Positions 20,360 through 30,183 are shown, numbered from the stretch's first letter. The stretch is 64,000 bases of DNA from Collinsella aerofaciens (GCF_009876115.1 NZ_WWSY01000004.1:62001-126000), one strand, 5' to 3'. Numbers and translations are program-made. Notes: generated from the sequence alone by a model not told the origin.

Positions 20360-20714
20360 GTTTTCAAGATTAGCAAAGCAATCATTAGAGATTTAAGGTG
20401 TTGTTTATTACGCTCAAAAAAGACAGGAGAAGGCTCGGCCTTTAGATAATACATGGCGGCAAATTGAATGGTGCTCCCGTATTTTTTAACACCAACACCG
20501 ACATCTCGCCCCCCTAGAGGGAGCGAGATGGTTGGCTTTTCAAAATAATCTGAAAAGGAAGCTCGTAGAGAATTAAAATCCTGCGCACCGGAAGTGCATA
20601 CAGTTTATGACTGCCTTCTCATGAAACCGCTTGCCAAATCAAAGCACCTCAATTGGAAAAGAGTCCCTTAAGAATCAGTGTCTTTCTCCCACCTTTAAAG
20701 ACACTTGTCCAATA
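20360..20714. other. Intergenic region, 355 bp
   Basis: Separates the L,D-transpeptidase gene from the GT2-wzx-licD operon. It holds one hairpin (20502-20530) and no ORF I believe. It must carry the promoter for the GT2 operon; no clean -35/-10 pair was identified. Confidence 0.4.
20502..20530. terminator. Hairpin downstream of the L,D-transpeptidase gene
   Basis: Stem CATCTCGC / GCGAGATG, extended inward by three G-C pairs after one mismatch. It lies about 185 bp downstream of the minus-strand gene ending at 20715. The minus-strand side lacks a clear T-run; on the plus strand GGCTTTT follows. Confidence 0.4.
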
Positions 20715-22784
20715 TCAATAGGTAACAACCTTTGTTCCATAAGGTATGTTATCGTAAATCCATTTTGCGTTCTGGATCTCAAGGCGCACACATCCTGCAG
20801 AGGATGGAACGCCCATCGTGGGATCCATCACCCGGTTACTGTTGACGTAGTAGGGCGAAGAATGGAATAGATAATCACCGTAGAACTGTGTGTAGTAATA
20901 GCAAGTATATCCATGCCCAAAGGAGTATCCCTTTCCGTAGACTTGGTACTCCCCTATCACAGTTGGCGTACTGGCTTTTCCCGTCGAACATACATATCGA
21001 CGGTTTAAGGACCAATTATTCCATGACCCAGTGTAGATGCTCGTGATACAACGCGACGTATCGACAAGTATCAGCCAATTTGTATTGCTTGAATAACTTT
21101 GAGCTTTAGCGTCCATATAGTCTGACACCCACGCGCCGTTAGCCATGAAGTAATTCCAGGATCCGTCCACAACGCGCCAGCCAGTAGCCATAGCCCCACT
21201 AGCATCAAGCCAATACCAGGTGCCGCCCAAATTGAGCCATCCCGTCTGCATATAACCAGACGAATTCAAGTAATACCAATATCCGTTAACGGCAACCCAA
21301 CCGGTTTTCATAACGTAAGTAGATGGATCTAAATAGAACCAGGAGCCATCCTTGCTCAGCCAGCCAGATCGTGCATAGCCAGCGGTCTCATCAAAGAAGT
21401 ACCATTTTCCGTTAACGTTCTGCCAGCCGACGCTCAAGGAGCCATTAGTCGGATCAGCATAGAAAATGCAGCCACCAAGCGTCACGAAACCGCGCGCTTC
21501 GACCAATTCGCCATCGCCGTTTGAAGTAAATAACTTCCCATTGCGCAATGTTCCGCACAACGAGCAGTCAGAACCAGCAAAAGCCTTAGACGGACCATCC
21601 TGAACCGAGTCCTGGACATCTACCCATTCACGACAAGCAACAGCGCCTGAGCCTTTTGCATAATAGCTTTTCCCATTTACAGAAAAATGCCCGAGCAGCA
21701 TTTTGCCGTCGACGGCAGGATCAAGATAATAGTATTGGCTACCGTCCTTCAGCCAACCCGTCTTTACAATACCCGATGCATTAGATGGCTCAGCGTAATA
21801 CCAGTCTCCATCGCTCATAAACCAGCCGAGTGACAGCGCTCCCGTTGAAGAAAAATGATACCGATTCGATCCGATGGAAAAAAAGCCGGTAACCATTCTA
21901 TTGTCATTTGCGATATCGAGCCAATACCAAGCGCCGTTCACCGAACGCCAGCCCGACGCAAGTGCGCCGGAACCGTCTGCGTAATACCAGTCCGTACCAT
22001 CAAACGCCCAACCAACAGCCATTGCACCGGAATCCGATAAATAATAACGTGATGAGCCAACGGAAACGATTCCCCTAGACATAGCACCATCATTGGCGGG
22101 ATCAAGCCAATACCAGTTATTGCCAGTTTGAAGCCAACCGGTTAAGACTTCACCATTGCTACCCCAATACCATAAACCGTTATCAAGACACCATCCATTA
22201 ATCAGTCCATAGGTTCCAAGAAGATAAGGATGCCCATCGATAACACGTCGCCCAGTAACCATGGAACAGCCGTCACGGGAGTCAAACCAGTACCATTGGC
22301 CTCCGATAAGCTGCCAACCATTTGCCAAAGCGCCTGATGGACTCGCGTAATACCACTTATTGTCAGTAAAAATCCAGCCGCAACTCATCGCGCCGTCACG
22401 AGCGGGGTCCAAATAAAACAACGAGCCGTCAACATTCTGCATTCCGGTCAAACGGCAGTCGTCAAGATAGTAATACCAGGACAAACCGTCCCATTGCCAT
22501 CCAGATAGTTTTTCCGTCGTCGACGAGTCTTGGCTTTCGACAACCTGTGGATTCGAATCTTCCGCTGTTTTGCCAGCATAATCGTTGGAATCTTGAGCGA
22601 GACCGCCGCCGACAAAAGCACCCGACCCTTCCGTCGAGTCGCGCTCTACGATATCGTTATCCGCCCCCTCTTCCACGGCATAAGCAGTGCAAGAAAACGC
22701 GGGGGCGAAAACCGAGAGCGAGGCGGATAGTAACACCAAGCCGATTGCTCGCCAGCAAATTCGATGATCAATCCGAGCATTCAT
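20715..22784 (-). CDS. Secreted choline-binding-repeat protein with L,D-transpeptidase (YkuD) domain
   Basis: 689 residues from the ATG at 22784; the frame is open 14 codons further, but MNARIDHRICWRAIGLVLL starts a standard signal peptide and GGGGG precedes it. About twenty choline-binding-type repeats run from about residue 85 to 555. The last 127 residues are a YkuD domain: TPTVIGEYQV, His641 in YLFHSSPYY, and the catalytic Cys665 in SSAGCVRLE. The usual histidine of SHGC is replaced here by alanine. Such enzymes make 3-3 cross-links in peptidoglycan or attach proteins to it. The start is 42 bp after the stop of the NlpC/P60 gene, so the two form an operon. Confidence 0.87.
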   Translation of the reverse strand: MNARIDHRICWRAIGLVLLSASLSVFAPAFSCTAYAVEEGADNDIVERDSTEGSGAFVGGGLAQDSNDYAGKTAEDSNPQVVESQDSSTTEKLSGWQWDGLSWYYYLDDCRLTGMQNVDGSLFYLDPARDGAMSCGWIFTDNKWYYASPSGALANGWQLIGGQWYWFDSRDGCSMVTGRRVIDGHPYLLGTYGLINGWCLDNGLWYWGSNGEVLTGWLQTGNNWYWLDPANDGAMSRGIVSVGSSRYYLSDSGAMAVGWAFDGTDWYYADGSGALASGWRSVNGAWYWLDIANDNRMVTGFFSIGSNRYHFSSTGALSLGWFMSDGDWYYAEPSNASGIVKTGWLKDGSQYYYLDPAVDGKMLLGHFSVNGKSYYAKGSGAVACREWVDVQDSVQDGPSKAFAGSDCSLCGTLRNGKLFTSNGDGELVEARGFVTLGGCIFYADPTNGSLSVGWQNVNGKWYFFDETAGYARSGWLSKDGSWFYLDPSTYVMKTGWVAVNGYWYYLNSSGYMQTGWLNLGGTWYWLDASGAMATGWRVVDGSWNYFMANGAWVSDYMDAKAQSYSSNTNWLILVDTSRCITSIYTGSWNNWSLNRRYVCSTGKASTPTVIGEYQVYGKGYSFGHGYTCYYYTQFYGDYLFHSSPYYVNSNRVMDPTMGVPSSAGCVRLEIQNAKWIYDNIPYGTKVVTY

Positions 22785-22826
22785 TTCAGGCCCCCAACCG
22801 GTACCGACTGTCTTACAAGGAATCAA

Positions 22827-24998
22827 TTAGATAAACGGACGGGCTGCGCCGATCACATTTCCCCTAGCGCTGACGGGATGAATACCGACACCCTGATGAG
22901 GCCAGGAGTCAATCATCATACCGCCGCCAAGTGCGATTGCGATATGCCCGCGATAATAAATCACATCGCCACGCTGAATCGAGCTGGTGCTCACGGGCAT
23001 AAAGATGTTGCTTCGATACCAATTCATCGAATTGTAGGTTTGGCTTGGATCCCAGCGATGGTTATAAGGGTTGTAAACACCCATATCCATGCCAGTAGCA
23101 TAAAGACATTGCAAGACAAAACCAGAGCAATCAACAGCCCCGCCGGGAGCGGTAGACCAAGGCTCAATATATTGCGTACCGATATATTCGTAAGCACGCT
23201 GAATAAAGGCATTCACGCAATCTTCCCGCGTCGCTTCGACAGAAATGCGAGAAGGAGTCACATAGGTAAAGTAGCCAGTGCAGTAGCTAGGCAACTGAAC
23301 AGTCCAAGAGCTGACCTGGGGATACTGCGGAGGATTTTGCCAGCCAACCTTGTCGCACTGGCCATCGCTCCAGAAAATTCGACGCACGCCATCGATGGTT
23401 CTTGCGCCTGTTGCCATAGCACCGCTGCCGTCTAGCCAATACCACTTACCCGAATCTTTAAGCCAGCCAACATGCATGCTGCCGTTGGAGTCAAGGTAAT
23501 ACCATGTTCCATTGAGGCATTTCCAACCAGTTGCCATTTTTCCGTCGGCGTTTAGGTAATACCATGCACCGTCAGTAAAAACCCATCCAGTTTTCATCGC
23601 ACCAGAATCGGCATCAAGCCAATACCAATCGCCATCAATCTGCAGCCATCCACGATGAATGACGCCCGTTCCGGGCTCAGCATAAAACCTTTGATTTGCA
23701 ACATTAACCCAACCGGACGCAACCTGCCAGCCATCAGCTCCAGCTGTTTTTAGGATAGTACCGTTTTCGCGGATCACATCTTTGCAAAGATATCCATTGC
23801 CATCGGCATATCTTTCTACGCCGTCTTTAACGGTAATCCAGCTTGACACCACAAGTCTACCGCTCAGGTTTGCGAAACAATCGTTGCCGCCCACCTCAAA
23901 TAAGCCCGTTTTCATGAGATGGCTAGCAGGGTCCAGGTAATACCAACTCACGCCCTCTTTATACCAGCCAGAAATAAGCGCGCCAGATTCAGAGGCAAAA
24001 TACCAGCCGTCCTCGGACTGAGCCCAACCAATAGCCATAGTCCCATTCGAATTCAAATAATATGCTGCATTGCCAAGGTCTAAATACCCAACAGACATTT
24101 TGCCGTCGGAAGCCGGATCGAGATAATACCAGGTTCCGTTAACGAGTTGCCAGCCAGTGACCGCAATACCATTAGAGCAGTAATACCAATCTACTCCATC
24201 TTTGAACCATCCATTTACGAGGCCATAGTCGCCAAAAATGTAGGTACTTCCATCGATCTCGTGACGACCTTTGAACATAGCCAGCGTCTGAGAGTCAAAA
24301 TAATAGCGAGTCCCACCTATCGTCTGCCATGACGAAGCAAGTGCGCCCGATGGATATGCCCAGTACCAATTCCCGTCAACGAGAATCCAGCCGGTTTTCA
24401 TAGCACCAGTGGCATCTAAATAGTATTTCCCGCTCCCGAGGTCGACAAAACCAACCTGCATTATATGGGTGGCAGGATTCAGGTAATACCATGTGCCGTC
24501 TTGATAAAACCAATCAGCAGCTAAATCGCCTCCAGCATTGGCATAAAACCAATTTCCATCTGAGTTACGTAGCCAGCAGTTCTGATATAGCGCGCCAAAA
24601 GGCGTTGCGGCATTGCCGTCATTCGCATAAAACGAAGCAGTCGATCCGCCAGCATCGGTCACATTGAAATAACCTGTCTGCATTGCACCATCATTGGCCG
24701 GATCAAGCCAATACCAATAGCCCCCGCTTTGCAGCCAGCCAGTTTGGTGTTTACCGTTTTTTCCGTAATACCAAACTCCGGACGACTCGTCTCGTTGCCA
24801 GCCATCTTTTATGACGGAAGAATTATCAGGTTGCAAATCATCGGAAACCACAGAAGAAAAATCCGCTTTTGACTCAATACTCTGAGCCTCAACGGAATCC
24901 TGTGCAAACGCGACATTCGCACTCAGGGGCAAGCAGCAAGCAGTGATTAATGACGCAGCAGCACAAACAAGCGTGGCCTTCTTTTCGAATCGATACAT
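22827..24998 (-). CDS. Secreted choline-binding-repeat protein with NlpC/P60 peptidase domain
   Basis: 723 residues. A signal peptide (LVCAAASLITACCLPLSANVAFA) is followed by about twenty choline-binding-type repeats (roughly 65-570). The C-terminal NlpC/P60 domain of about 140 residues has the catalytic Cys624 in GAVDCSGFVLQCLY and His685 in RGDVIYYRGHIAIALG. Predicted gamma-D-glutamyl-diamino-acid endopeptidase acting on stem peptides. A clear GGGAGGG precedes the ATG. Co-directional with the L,D-transpeptidase gene just downstream and divergent from the LicC-LicA fusion gene, so choline activation and choline-docked enzymes share a short divergent control region. Confidence 0.88.
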   Translation of the reverse strand: MYRFEKKATLVCAAASLITACCLPLSANVAFAQDSVEAQSIESKADFSSVVSDDLQPDNSSVIKDGWQRDESSGVWYYGKNGKHQTGWLQSGGYWYWLDPANDGAMQTGYFNVTDAGGSTASFYANDGNAATPFGALYQNCWLRNSDGNWFYANAGGDLAADWFYQDGTWYYLNPATHIMQVGFVDLGSGKYYLDATGAMKTGWILVDGNWYWAYPSGALASSWQTIGGTRYYFDSQTLAMFKGRHEIDGSTYIFGDYGLVNGWFKDGVDWYYCSNGIAVTGWQLVNGTWYYLDPASDGKMSVGYLDLGNAAYYLNSNGTMAIGWAQSEDGWYFASESGALISGWYKEGVSWYYLDPASHLMKTGLFEVGGNDCFANLSGRLVVSSWITVKDGVERYADGNGYLCKDVIRENGTILKTAGADGWQVASGWVNVANQRFYAEPGTGVIHRGWLQIDGDWYWLDADSGAMKTGWVFTDGAWYYLNADGKMATGWKCLNGTWYYLDSNGSMHVGWLKDSGKWYWLDGSGAMATGARTIDGVRRIFWSDGQCDKVGWQNPPQYPQVSSWTVQLPSYCTGYFTYVTPSRISVEATREDCVNAFIQRAYEYIGTQYIEPWSTAPGGAVDCSGFVLQCLYATGMDMGVYNPYNHRWDPSQTYNSMNWYRSNIFMPVSTSSIQRGDVIYYRGHIAIALGGGMMIDSWPHQGVGIHPVSARGNVIGAARPFI

Positions 24999-25094
24999 AA
25001 GCGACCCTCCCAGATATCCTATTTAGTTATTTTAATCCACCTTTCGAGATTGATTTTCGCTACTTTCTGTTCAGTCTATGTAGCTAAATACAAT

Positions 25095-25117
25095 TGATTG
25101 AACATATCGTTCAATCA
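25095..25117. promoter_or_regulatory. Palindromic operator candidate upstream of the HTH-LicC-LicA gene
   Basis: Perfect 9-bp inverted repeat, TGATTGAAC and GTTCAATCA, around a 5-nt spacer ATATC. It lies 47 bp before the GTG start, inside the divergent region between the NlpC/P60 choline-binding-repeat gene and the lic genes. Just upstream is a -10-like TACAAT (25089-25094) that the palindrome would occlude. The adjacent gene begins with a winged-helix domain, so self-regulation at this site is a reasonable inference. Confidence 0.6.
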
Positions 25118-25163
25118 TTCTATTCTTTTCCTAAGCAATGAACATCTTAATTGGAGGCCTGCA

Positions 25164-26936
25164 GTGGAACTGACCAAGCGTAACTTTACAGTTCTGTACG
25201 AATACCTAAAGAACCCATATGCCAGCCAGCGAGAAGTTGCCGAGCGCACCGGCCTTTCACTTGGATCAGTAAACGCAGCGAATAAAGAGCTCACGAATGA
25301 GGGGCTTCTCGAATCGGACAGCCTAACCGACGGCGGTTACGAAGCGCTTCATCCCTATAAGGTTGAAAACGCAGTGATATTGGCTGCGGGGCTTTCGAGC
25401 CGCTTTGCTCCCATTTCGTATGAAAAGCCCAAAGGCCTTTTAAAAGTACGTGGTGAGATCCTCATTGAGCGACAGATTAGGCAGCTGCAAGACGCAGGTA
25501 TCAGCAATATCACCGTCGTTGTCGGCTATAAAAAAGAATATTTCTTCTATCTCGAAAGCAAGTTCGGCGTCTCGATTGTCGTCAACAACGAATATGCATC
25601 CAAAAATAACCACGCATCGCTTATGTGCGTAAAAGAGCGGCTTGGCAACACCTATATTTGCTCAAGCGATGATTACCTTCTAAACAATCCGTTCGAAGCA
25701 TACGTTTGGAAAGCATTTTATTCTGCTCAATATGCTGAAGGCGCCACCAAAGAATGGTGCATTCAAACCGGAGCAATGGACAGAATTACCAATGTTACGA
25801 TTGGCGGTTCCGATGCTTGGTATATGCTCGGACATGTCTACTTTGATAAAGCCTTCTCGCTTGCATTTAAGCAGATTCTCGAAACGGAATATAACAAGCC
25901 CGAAACAACGGACAAGCTTTGGGAAGATCTATATATCGAGCACATCAAGGAGCTCGATATGGTTATCAAGAAGTATCCTGAGGGCGAGATCAACGAATTC
26001 GATTCTCTTGATGAGCTGCGTGCCTTTGATCCGCATTTTATCGAAAACGTTGACTCCGATATTTTCGATAACATCGAGCAAGTGCTCGGCTGCTCCAAAT
26101 CAGAGATTCACGACGTTTATCCCCTTAAACAAGGTCTTACGAATCTATCGTGCCACTTTAGAACCAATGACGGAGAGTACGTTTACCGCCATCCGGGAGT
26201 CGGGACCGAACTGCTTATTAACAGAAATGGAGAAGTAGCCGCACTTAAAAAGGCCAAGGAGCTCGGCCTTGACGACACGTTCATTCATGAGGACCCAAAG
26301 CGTGGTTGGAAAATTTCGAAGTTTGTACCCAACGCAAAGCAGCCTGACCCGCATGATCCTGCCCAAATGAATCGAATGATGCAGATGTGTCGTTCGCTTC
26401 ACGAGAGTGGTGCAAATGTTGAAACCGAATTTGACTTCTACCTCGAAGCGAAGCGCTACGAATCACTTCTTCTGGAAAAAGGTCCCATCGACATTCCAGG
26501 CTACAGGGAAATGTCCGCCGAAATCGATGAATTGGAGCACTTTGTACAGGCCGATAATGCACCAAAATGCCTTTGCCACAATGACTTCTTTTACCTCAAT
26601 TTCCTTATCGATGAGAACGACAAGTACTATCTCATTGACTGGGAATATGCTGGCATGAGCGATTACGCAAACGATTTTGGAACATGCAGTGTCTGCTGCG
26701 AGCTTTCCGAAGATGAAGTCGACCGCGCGCTTGATGCATATTTTGGGCGCAAGGCAACAAACAACGAAATTGCGCATAACTATGCGCACATTGCCCTTGC
26801 AGGATGGTGCTGGTACCTCTGGTCTCTTCTGAAAGAAGCCGAAGGCGACTTCGTGGGCGAATGGCTCTATATCTACTTCAATTACGGTGCCAAATACCTC
26901 AAAAAGGCACTGGAGATCTATCGGAAAGGTGAGTAA
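25164..26936 (+). CDS. Winged-helix / CTP:phosphocholine cytidylyltransferase / choline kinase fusion (HTH-LicC-LicA)
   Basis: 590 residues from GTG 25164 (GGAGG 6 nt upstream; the frame also opens at TTG 25098 without a ribosome-binding site). Three modules in order: a winged helix-turn-helix (about 1-60, QREVAERTGLSLGSVNAANKEL); a LicC-like nucleotidyltransferase (about 66-290, ILAAGLSSRF at 72-81, EKPKGLL, CSSDDYLL); and a LicA-like choline kinase of APH fold (about 310-590, the Brenner motif CHNDFFYLNF with catalytic Asp474, and metal-binding IDWE at 491-494). It would phosphorylate choline, activate it to CDP-choline and perhaps sense the pathway state through the HTH. Followed 2 bp later by the LicB-like gene. 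Confidence 0.87.
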   Translation: MELTKRNFTVLYEYLKNPYASQREVAERTGLSLGSVNAANKELTNEGLLESDSLTDGGYEALHPYKVENAVILAAGLSSRFAPISYEKPKGLLKVRGEILIERQIRQLQDAGISNITVVVGYKKEYFFYLESKFGVSIVVNNEYASKNNHASLMCVKERLGNTYICSSDDYLLNNPFEAYVWKAFYSAQYAEGATKEWCIQTGAMDRITNVTIGGSDAWYMLGHVYFDKAFSLAFKQILETEYNKPETTDKLWEDLYIEHIKELDMVIKKYPEGEINEFDSLDELRAFDPHFIENVDSDIFDNIEQVLGCSKSEIHDVYPLKQGLTNLSCHFRTNDGEYVYRHPGVGTELLINRNGEVAALKKAKELGLDDTFIHEDPKRGWKISKFVPNAKQPDPHDPAQMNRMMQMCRSLHESGANVETEFDFYLEAKRYESLLLEKGPIDIPGYREMSAEIDELEHFVQADNAPKCLCHNDFFYLNFLIDENDKYYLIDWEYAGMSDYANDFGTCSVCCELSEDEVDRALDAYFGRKATNNEIAHNYAHIALAGWCWYLWSLLKEAEGDFVGEWLYIYFNYGAKYLKKALEIYRKGE

Positions 26937-26938
26937 CG

Positions 26939-27880
26939 ATGCAATTCGGCTTTTTTAGCGGTCTTCTTTGGGGCCTTGATACAGTAATTCTTGGAATCGG
27001 CTTGGCGCTTGCGCCCTATATTGGATCGGCGGAAGCGCTTGCATGCGCCTCCATTGCGGGATCCTTTCTCCATGATGCCTTCTGTGCAATTTGGCTCTTT
27101 GGCTACATGGGAGTCCGAGGCAGACTAAAAGACACGCTCGCTGCACTTAAAACTCGTTCGGGCAAGGTCGTCATCGCCGGCGCCCTACTCGGTGGACCTA
27201 TCGGAATGACCGGCTACGTATTGGCAATTAATAACATCGGAGCTGCCTACACGGCAATCATCTCCGCCTTCTATCCCGCAGTCGGAGCATTCCTTTCCTT
27301 CGTACTGCTGAAGGAGAAAATGGGCAAAGGCCAGATTCTTTCCCTTCTCGTTGCTCTTTGCGGCGTAATGACGATGGGCTATCTATCGGCCGGGTCGAGT
27401 GAGATTGCAAATGCCCCCCTCGGCTTACTCGGGGCGGTGCTTGCCGTTATTGGATGGGGATCCGAAGCGGTGCTGTGCGCATGGGGAATGAAAGATGATG
27501 CCGTTGATGACGAAACGGCTTTGCAAATCCGCGAAACTACAAGTGCACTTGTTTATGGAGTGCTCGTACTCCCCCTCTTCGGAGCATGGCATTTCACGTT
27601 GGGCGCTATCCCAAGCATGCCCACATTGATTATTGCACTCGCCGGACTCGCAGGAACTGCATCCTATCTGTTCTATTACAAGGGCATTGCGGCAATCGGA
27701 GCAGCGCGTGCGATGGCTCTGAATATCTCCTATTCGGCATGGTCAGTGGTCTTTGGCCTGATCTTGCTTGGAACAATTCCCGACATGGCATCCGTAATCT
27801 GCTGCGTTGTAATTGTATGCGGAACAGTTTTGGCAGCCAGTAACTGGGACGAACTATTTGGACGTAAGAAGACGGCGTAG
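26939..27880 (+). CDS. licB: LicB-like choline permease (DMT/EamA family)
   Basis: 313 residues with ten hydrophobic helices in two EamA-type halves (for example IAGALLGGPIGMTGYVLAI, YTAIISAFYPAVGAFLSF and GAARAMALNISYSAWSVVF). LicB proteins are DMT-superfamily transporters that take up choline. Spacing of 2 bp after the choline kinase/cytidylyltransferase gene makes the call much stronger than the family alone would. Ends at a strong bidirectional terminator. Confidence 0.85.
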   Translation: MQFGFFSGLLWGLDTVILGIGLALAPYIGSAEALACASIAGSFLHDAFCAIWLFGYMGVRGRLKDTLAALKTRSGKVVIAGALLGGPIGMTGYVLAINNIGAAYTAIISAFYPAVGAFLSFVLLKEKMGKGQILSLLVALCGVMTMGYLSAGSSEIANAPLGLLGAVLAVIGWGSEAVLCAWGMKDDAVDDETALQIRETTSALVYGVLVLPLFGAWHFTLGAIPSMPTLIIALAGLAGTASYLFYYKGIAAIGAARAMALNISYSAWSVVFGLILLGTIPDMASVICCVVIVCGTVLAASNWDELFGRKKTA

Positions 27881-27898
27881 CTAGATTAACAAAGTAGC

Positions 27899-27931
27899 AA
27901 AAGGGGAGAGCTCGTCGAGCTCTCCCCTTTT
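27899..27931. terminator. Bidirectional terminator between licB and the C39-like gene
   Basis: Perfect 15-bp stem (AAAAGGGGAGAGCTC / GAGCTCTCCCCTTTT) with a 3-nt loop. The A and T runs at the ends give a T-tail on either strand. Confidence 0.9.
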
Positions 27932-27941
27932 AGCATCATGG

Positions 27942-30083
27942 CTATTCAATTACCACGGCCTGGCTATCCATCTGTTGCCACGTGCCGAAGAACACTTGGG
28001 CATTTCGCGTAACATTGCCGTTAATCGAATCCGAAAGATAGACAATTCCCTGCTCGTCATCATAGCCTTTAAGGACTACGGCATGATTACCGCCCCACAG
28101 ACCATAGGAATGCCCGTTATACCAACGCGCAGCATAACGGCCTCCTGGCCAACTTCCCCATTCGGTATTCCACATCTCAACAGGTTGACCACAGGTCAGC
28201 CTGTTCTTAATGGAAGAAATTGACGAGAAAGAAACGTCTTTTGCCTGCTTGCCACTTCCAGCAGCACGCAGAAAGTTATTACCAGCAATAGTAATCGCAG
28301 GTGCGACGCATCCCATGAGACCCCCGCTGCTACGCCTTGGATTGCCATCAAAAGCGGTAACAAAATTGCCATTGCTTCCCTTGGGCAAATAGTAATCCGC
28401 AATAATCGTCTTACCTAAACCGAAACCATAGTAGTTAAGCAAGTTTGTAAGGGCAACCGACTCACAGCCAGTAGGAAGTTCCGGGTACTGCGAATAGCAC
28501 GGGACATCGACCCAAGCGCCAACCATTGCGCCGGATGAACTGAACTTGTAGTCAGTAGAGCCGATCCAATACCAACCGTTACTCAACATTACTCCCCCAC
28601 GTGCGACATCAAGGTAATACCATGTGCCCCCAAGGGAAAGCCATCCCGTTTTCATCGCGCCAGAAGCGGAATCCAGCCAGTACCAGTTGCTGCCATCGTT
28701 AAGCCAGCCGGTCGCCATTCGACCATCCGGGTTAAAGTAATACCAAGACCCAGCAATTTGCTGCCACCCAGTCAGAATTACTCCACTAGCAGAACAATAA
28801 TATCGAGCACCCTGACTCTCAATCCAACCAGTTCTGGCATTACCGTCGTCGTCAATCAGCTGGATTCCCGAATCGGTCATGATGCCTTTAAGGTCAATTG
28901 CGCCGCTGGATGACGAATGATACATCCAAGACCCATCACCGTTTGACCAGCAATTAGCCATCATCTTGCCGGTACTATTAAATATGTATTCACATGATCC
29001 GATAGTTTGAACGCCCGTGGCCATGGCGTGCGTCGAGGGATCGAGCCAGTACCACGCACCGTTTAGGTTGAGCCAGCCGGAGGCGAGGGCGCCGGAGCCA
29101 GTCGCGTAGTACCAGGTCCCGCCGTCGAGGACCCATCCGGTCGCCATCGCGCCGGAGGCGCTGAACCAGTACGCTGAGCCGTTGCACGCGTGGAGGCCCG
29201 TCACCATGGCGCCGCCCGCGTCGGGGTCGAGCCAGTACCAGGAACCGCCGGTGTAAAGCCAGCCGGTCGAGGCGATACCGTCAGCGAACCAGTACCAGGA
29301 GCCGTCGACGAGGCCCCAGCCGTTAAGGGGGCCGCAGCTGCCGAAGTAGCGGCGGACGCCCTGCGCGTCCGTCTGGTAGCCCGTCAGCATGGCACCCGTC
29401 CGGGCGTCGAAGCAGTAGGGCACGCCGCCGACGGATACGGGGCCGCGCGCCAGCGCGCCGGAGCCAGTCGCGTAGTACCAGGTCCCGCCGTCGAGGACCC
29501 ACCCGGTCGACATCGCGCCGGACGAATTAAACCAGTACAGGGAGCCGTTGCACTCGTGAAGGCCGGTAGCCATGGCATGGGTGGAGGGATCAAGCCAGTA
29601 CCAGGCGCTGCCGACGTAGGCCCAACCGGAGGCGAGGGCGCCGGAGCCCGTCGTGTAGTACCAGGTACCGCCGTCGAGGACCCACCCGGTCGCCATCGCG
29701 CCGGAGGCGTCAAACCAGTACGCGGAGCCATTGCACTCATGGAGCCCAATGGCCATGGCATGCGTCGAGGGGTCGAGCCAATACCAGGCCCCATTGGTAT
29801 AGAGCCAGCCAGAATGCAACGAGACCGGATTGACTGAATCCACATAGAACCAGTTGCCGTCAAACGAATTCCAACCCAGATTCCATTTAACGGATTCTTG
29901 AGCAGGACCATCATCAATTGAATCGGAAGGAGAAAGAGTCGAGGGGACGGATTGCCGCTCAAAATCAGTAGGGATGGAGGAGCTTATGGGTTCTGCGTTC
30001 GCGATATCAACCACACCGGGTCCAGCGAGCAGTAGAGTTGAAAGAATGATTAGGATTAATGTTATTTGCTTTTTCCTTGCCAT
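27942..30083 (-). CDS. Secreted choline-binding-repeat protein with C39-like peptidase domain
   Basis: 713 residues: signal peptide (ITLILIILSTLLLAGPGVVDIANA), about twenty choline-binding-type repeats (roughly 70-520), and a C-terminal papain-like domain of the Peptidase_C39_2 type (about 522-713). Candidate catalytic residues are Cys540 in ELPTGCESVALTNLL, His667 in GGNHAVVLKGYDD and Asp685 in YLSDSINGN. Substrate unknown; an extracellular protease or peptidoglycan-bridge peptidase fits. A block of its repeats (29017-29577) is almost identical in DNA to the neighbouring GH25 gene and is visibly more GC-rich than the gene's own ends, so the gene is a mosaic. Confidence 0.86.
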   Translation of the reverse strand: MARKKQITLILIILSTLLLAGPGVVDIANAEPISSSIPTDFERQSVPSTLSPSDSIDDGPAQESVKWNLGWNSFDGNWFYVDSVNPVSLHSGWLYTNGAWYWLDPSTHAMAIGLHECNGSAYWFDASGAMATGWVLDGGTWYYTTGSGALASGWAYVGSAWYWLDPSTHAMATGLHECNGSLYWFNSSGAMSTGWVLDGGTWYYATGSGALARGPVSVGGVPYCFDARTGAMLTGYQTDAQGVRRYFGSCGPLNGWGLVDGSWYWFADGIASTGWLYTGGSWYWLDPDAGGAMVTGLHACNGSAYWFSASGAMATGWVLDGGTWYYATGSGALASGWLNLNGAWYWLDPSTHAMATGVQTIGSCEYIFNSTGKMMANCWSNGDGSWMYHSSSSGAIDLKGIMTDSGIQLIDDDGNARTGWIESQGARYYCSASGVILTGWQQIAGSWYYFNPDGRMATGWLNDGSNWYWLDSASGAMKTGWLSLGGTWYYLDVARGGVMLSNGWYWIGSTDYKFSSSGAMVGAWVDVPCYSQYPELPTGCESVALTNLLNYYGFGLGKTIIADYYLPKGSNGNFVTAFDGNPRRSSGGLMGCVAPAITIAGNNFLRAAGSGKQAKDVSFSSISSIKNRLTCGQPVEMWNTEWGSWPGGRYAARWYNGHSYGLWGGNHAVVLKGYDDEQGIVYLSDSINGNVTRNAQVFFGTWQQMDSQAVVIE
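29017..29577. repeat. 561-bp near-identical repeat, copy 1
   Basis: Matches 30431-30991 at a constant offset of 1414 bp. By eye there are two mismatches and no gaps. It encodes about nine choline-binding repeats inside the C39-like protein. Confidence 0.92.
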
Positions 30084-30183
30084 GTGCAGCCCCCAGTAGT
30101 TACCGATTTTTATATAAACATAGTCTACAAATGGATAGCTAAGAGCAATATGTAATTAGAAAAAAGCAATTAAGGAAGAGTTG

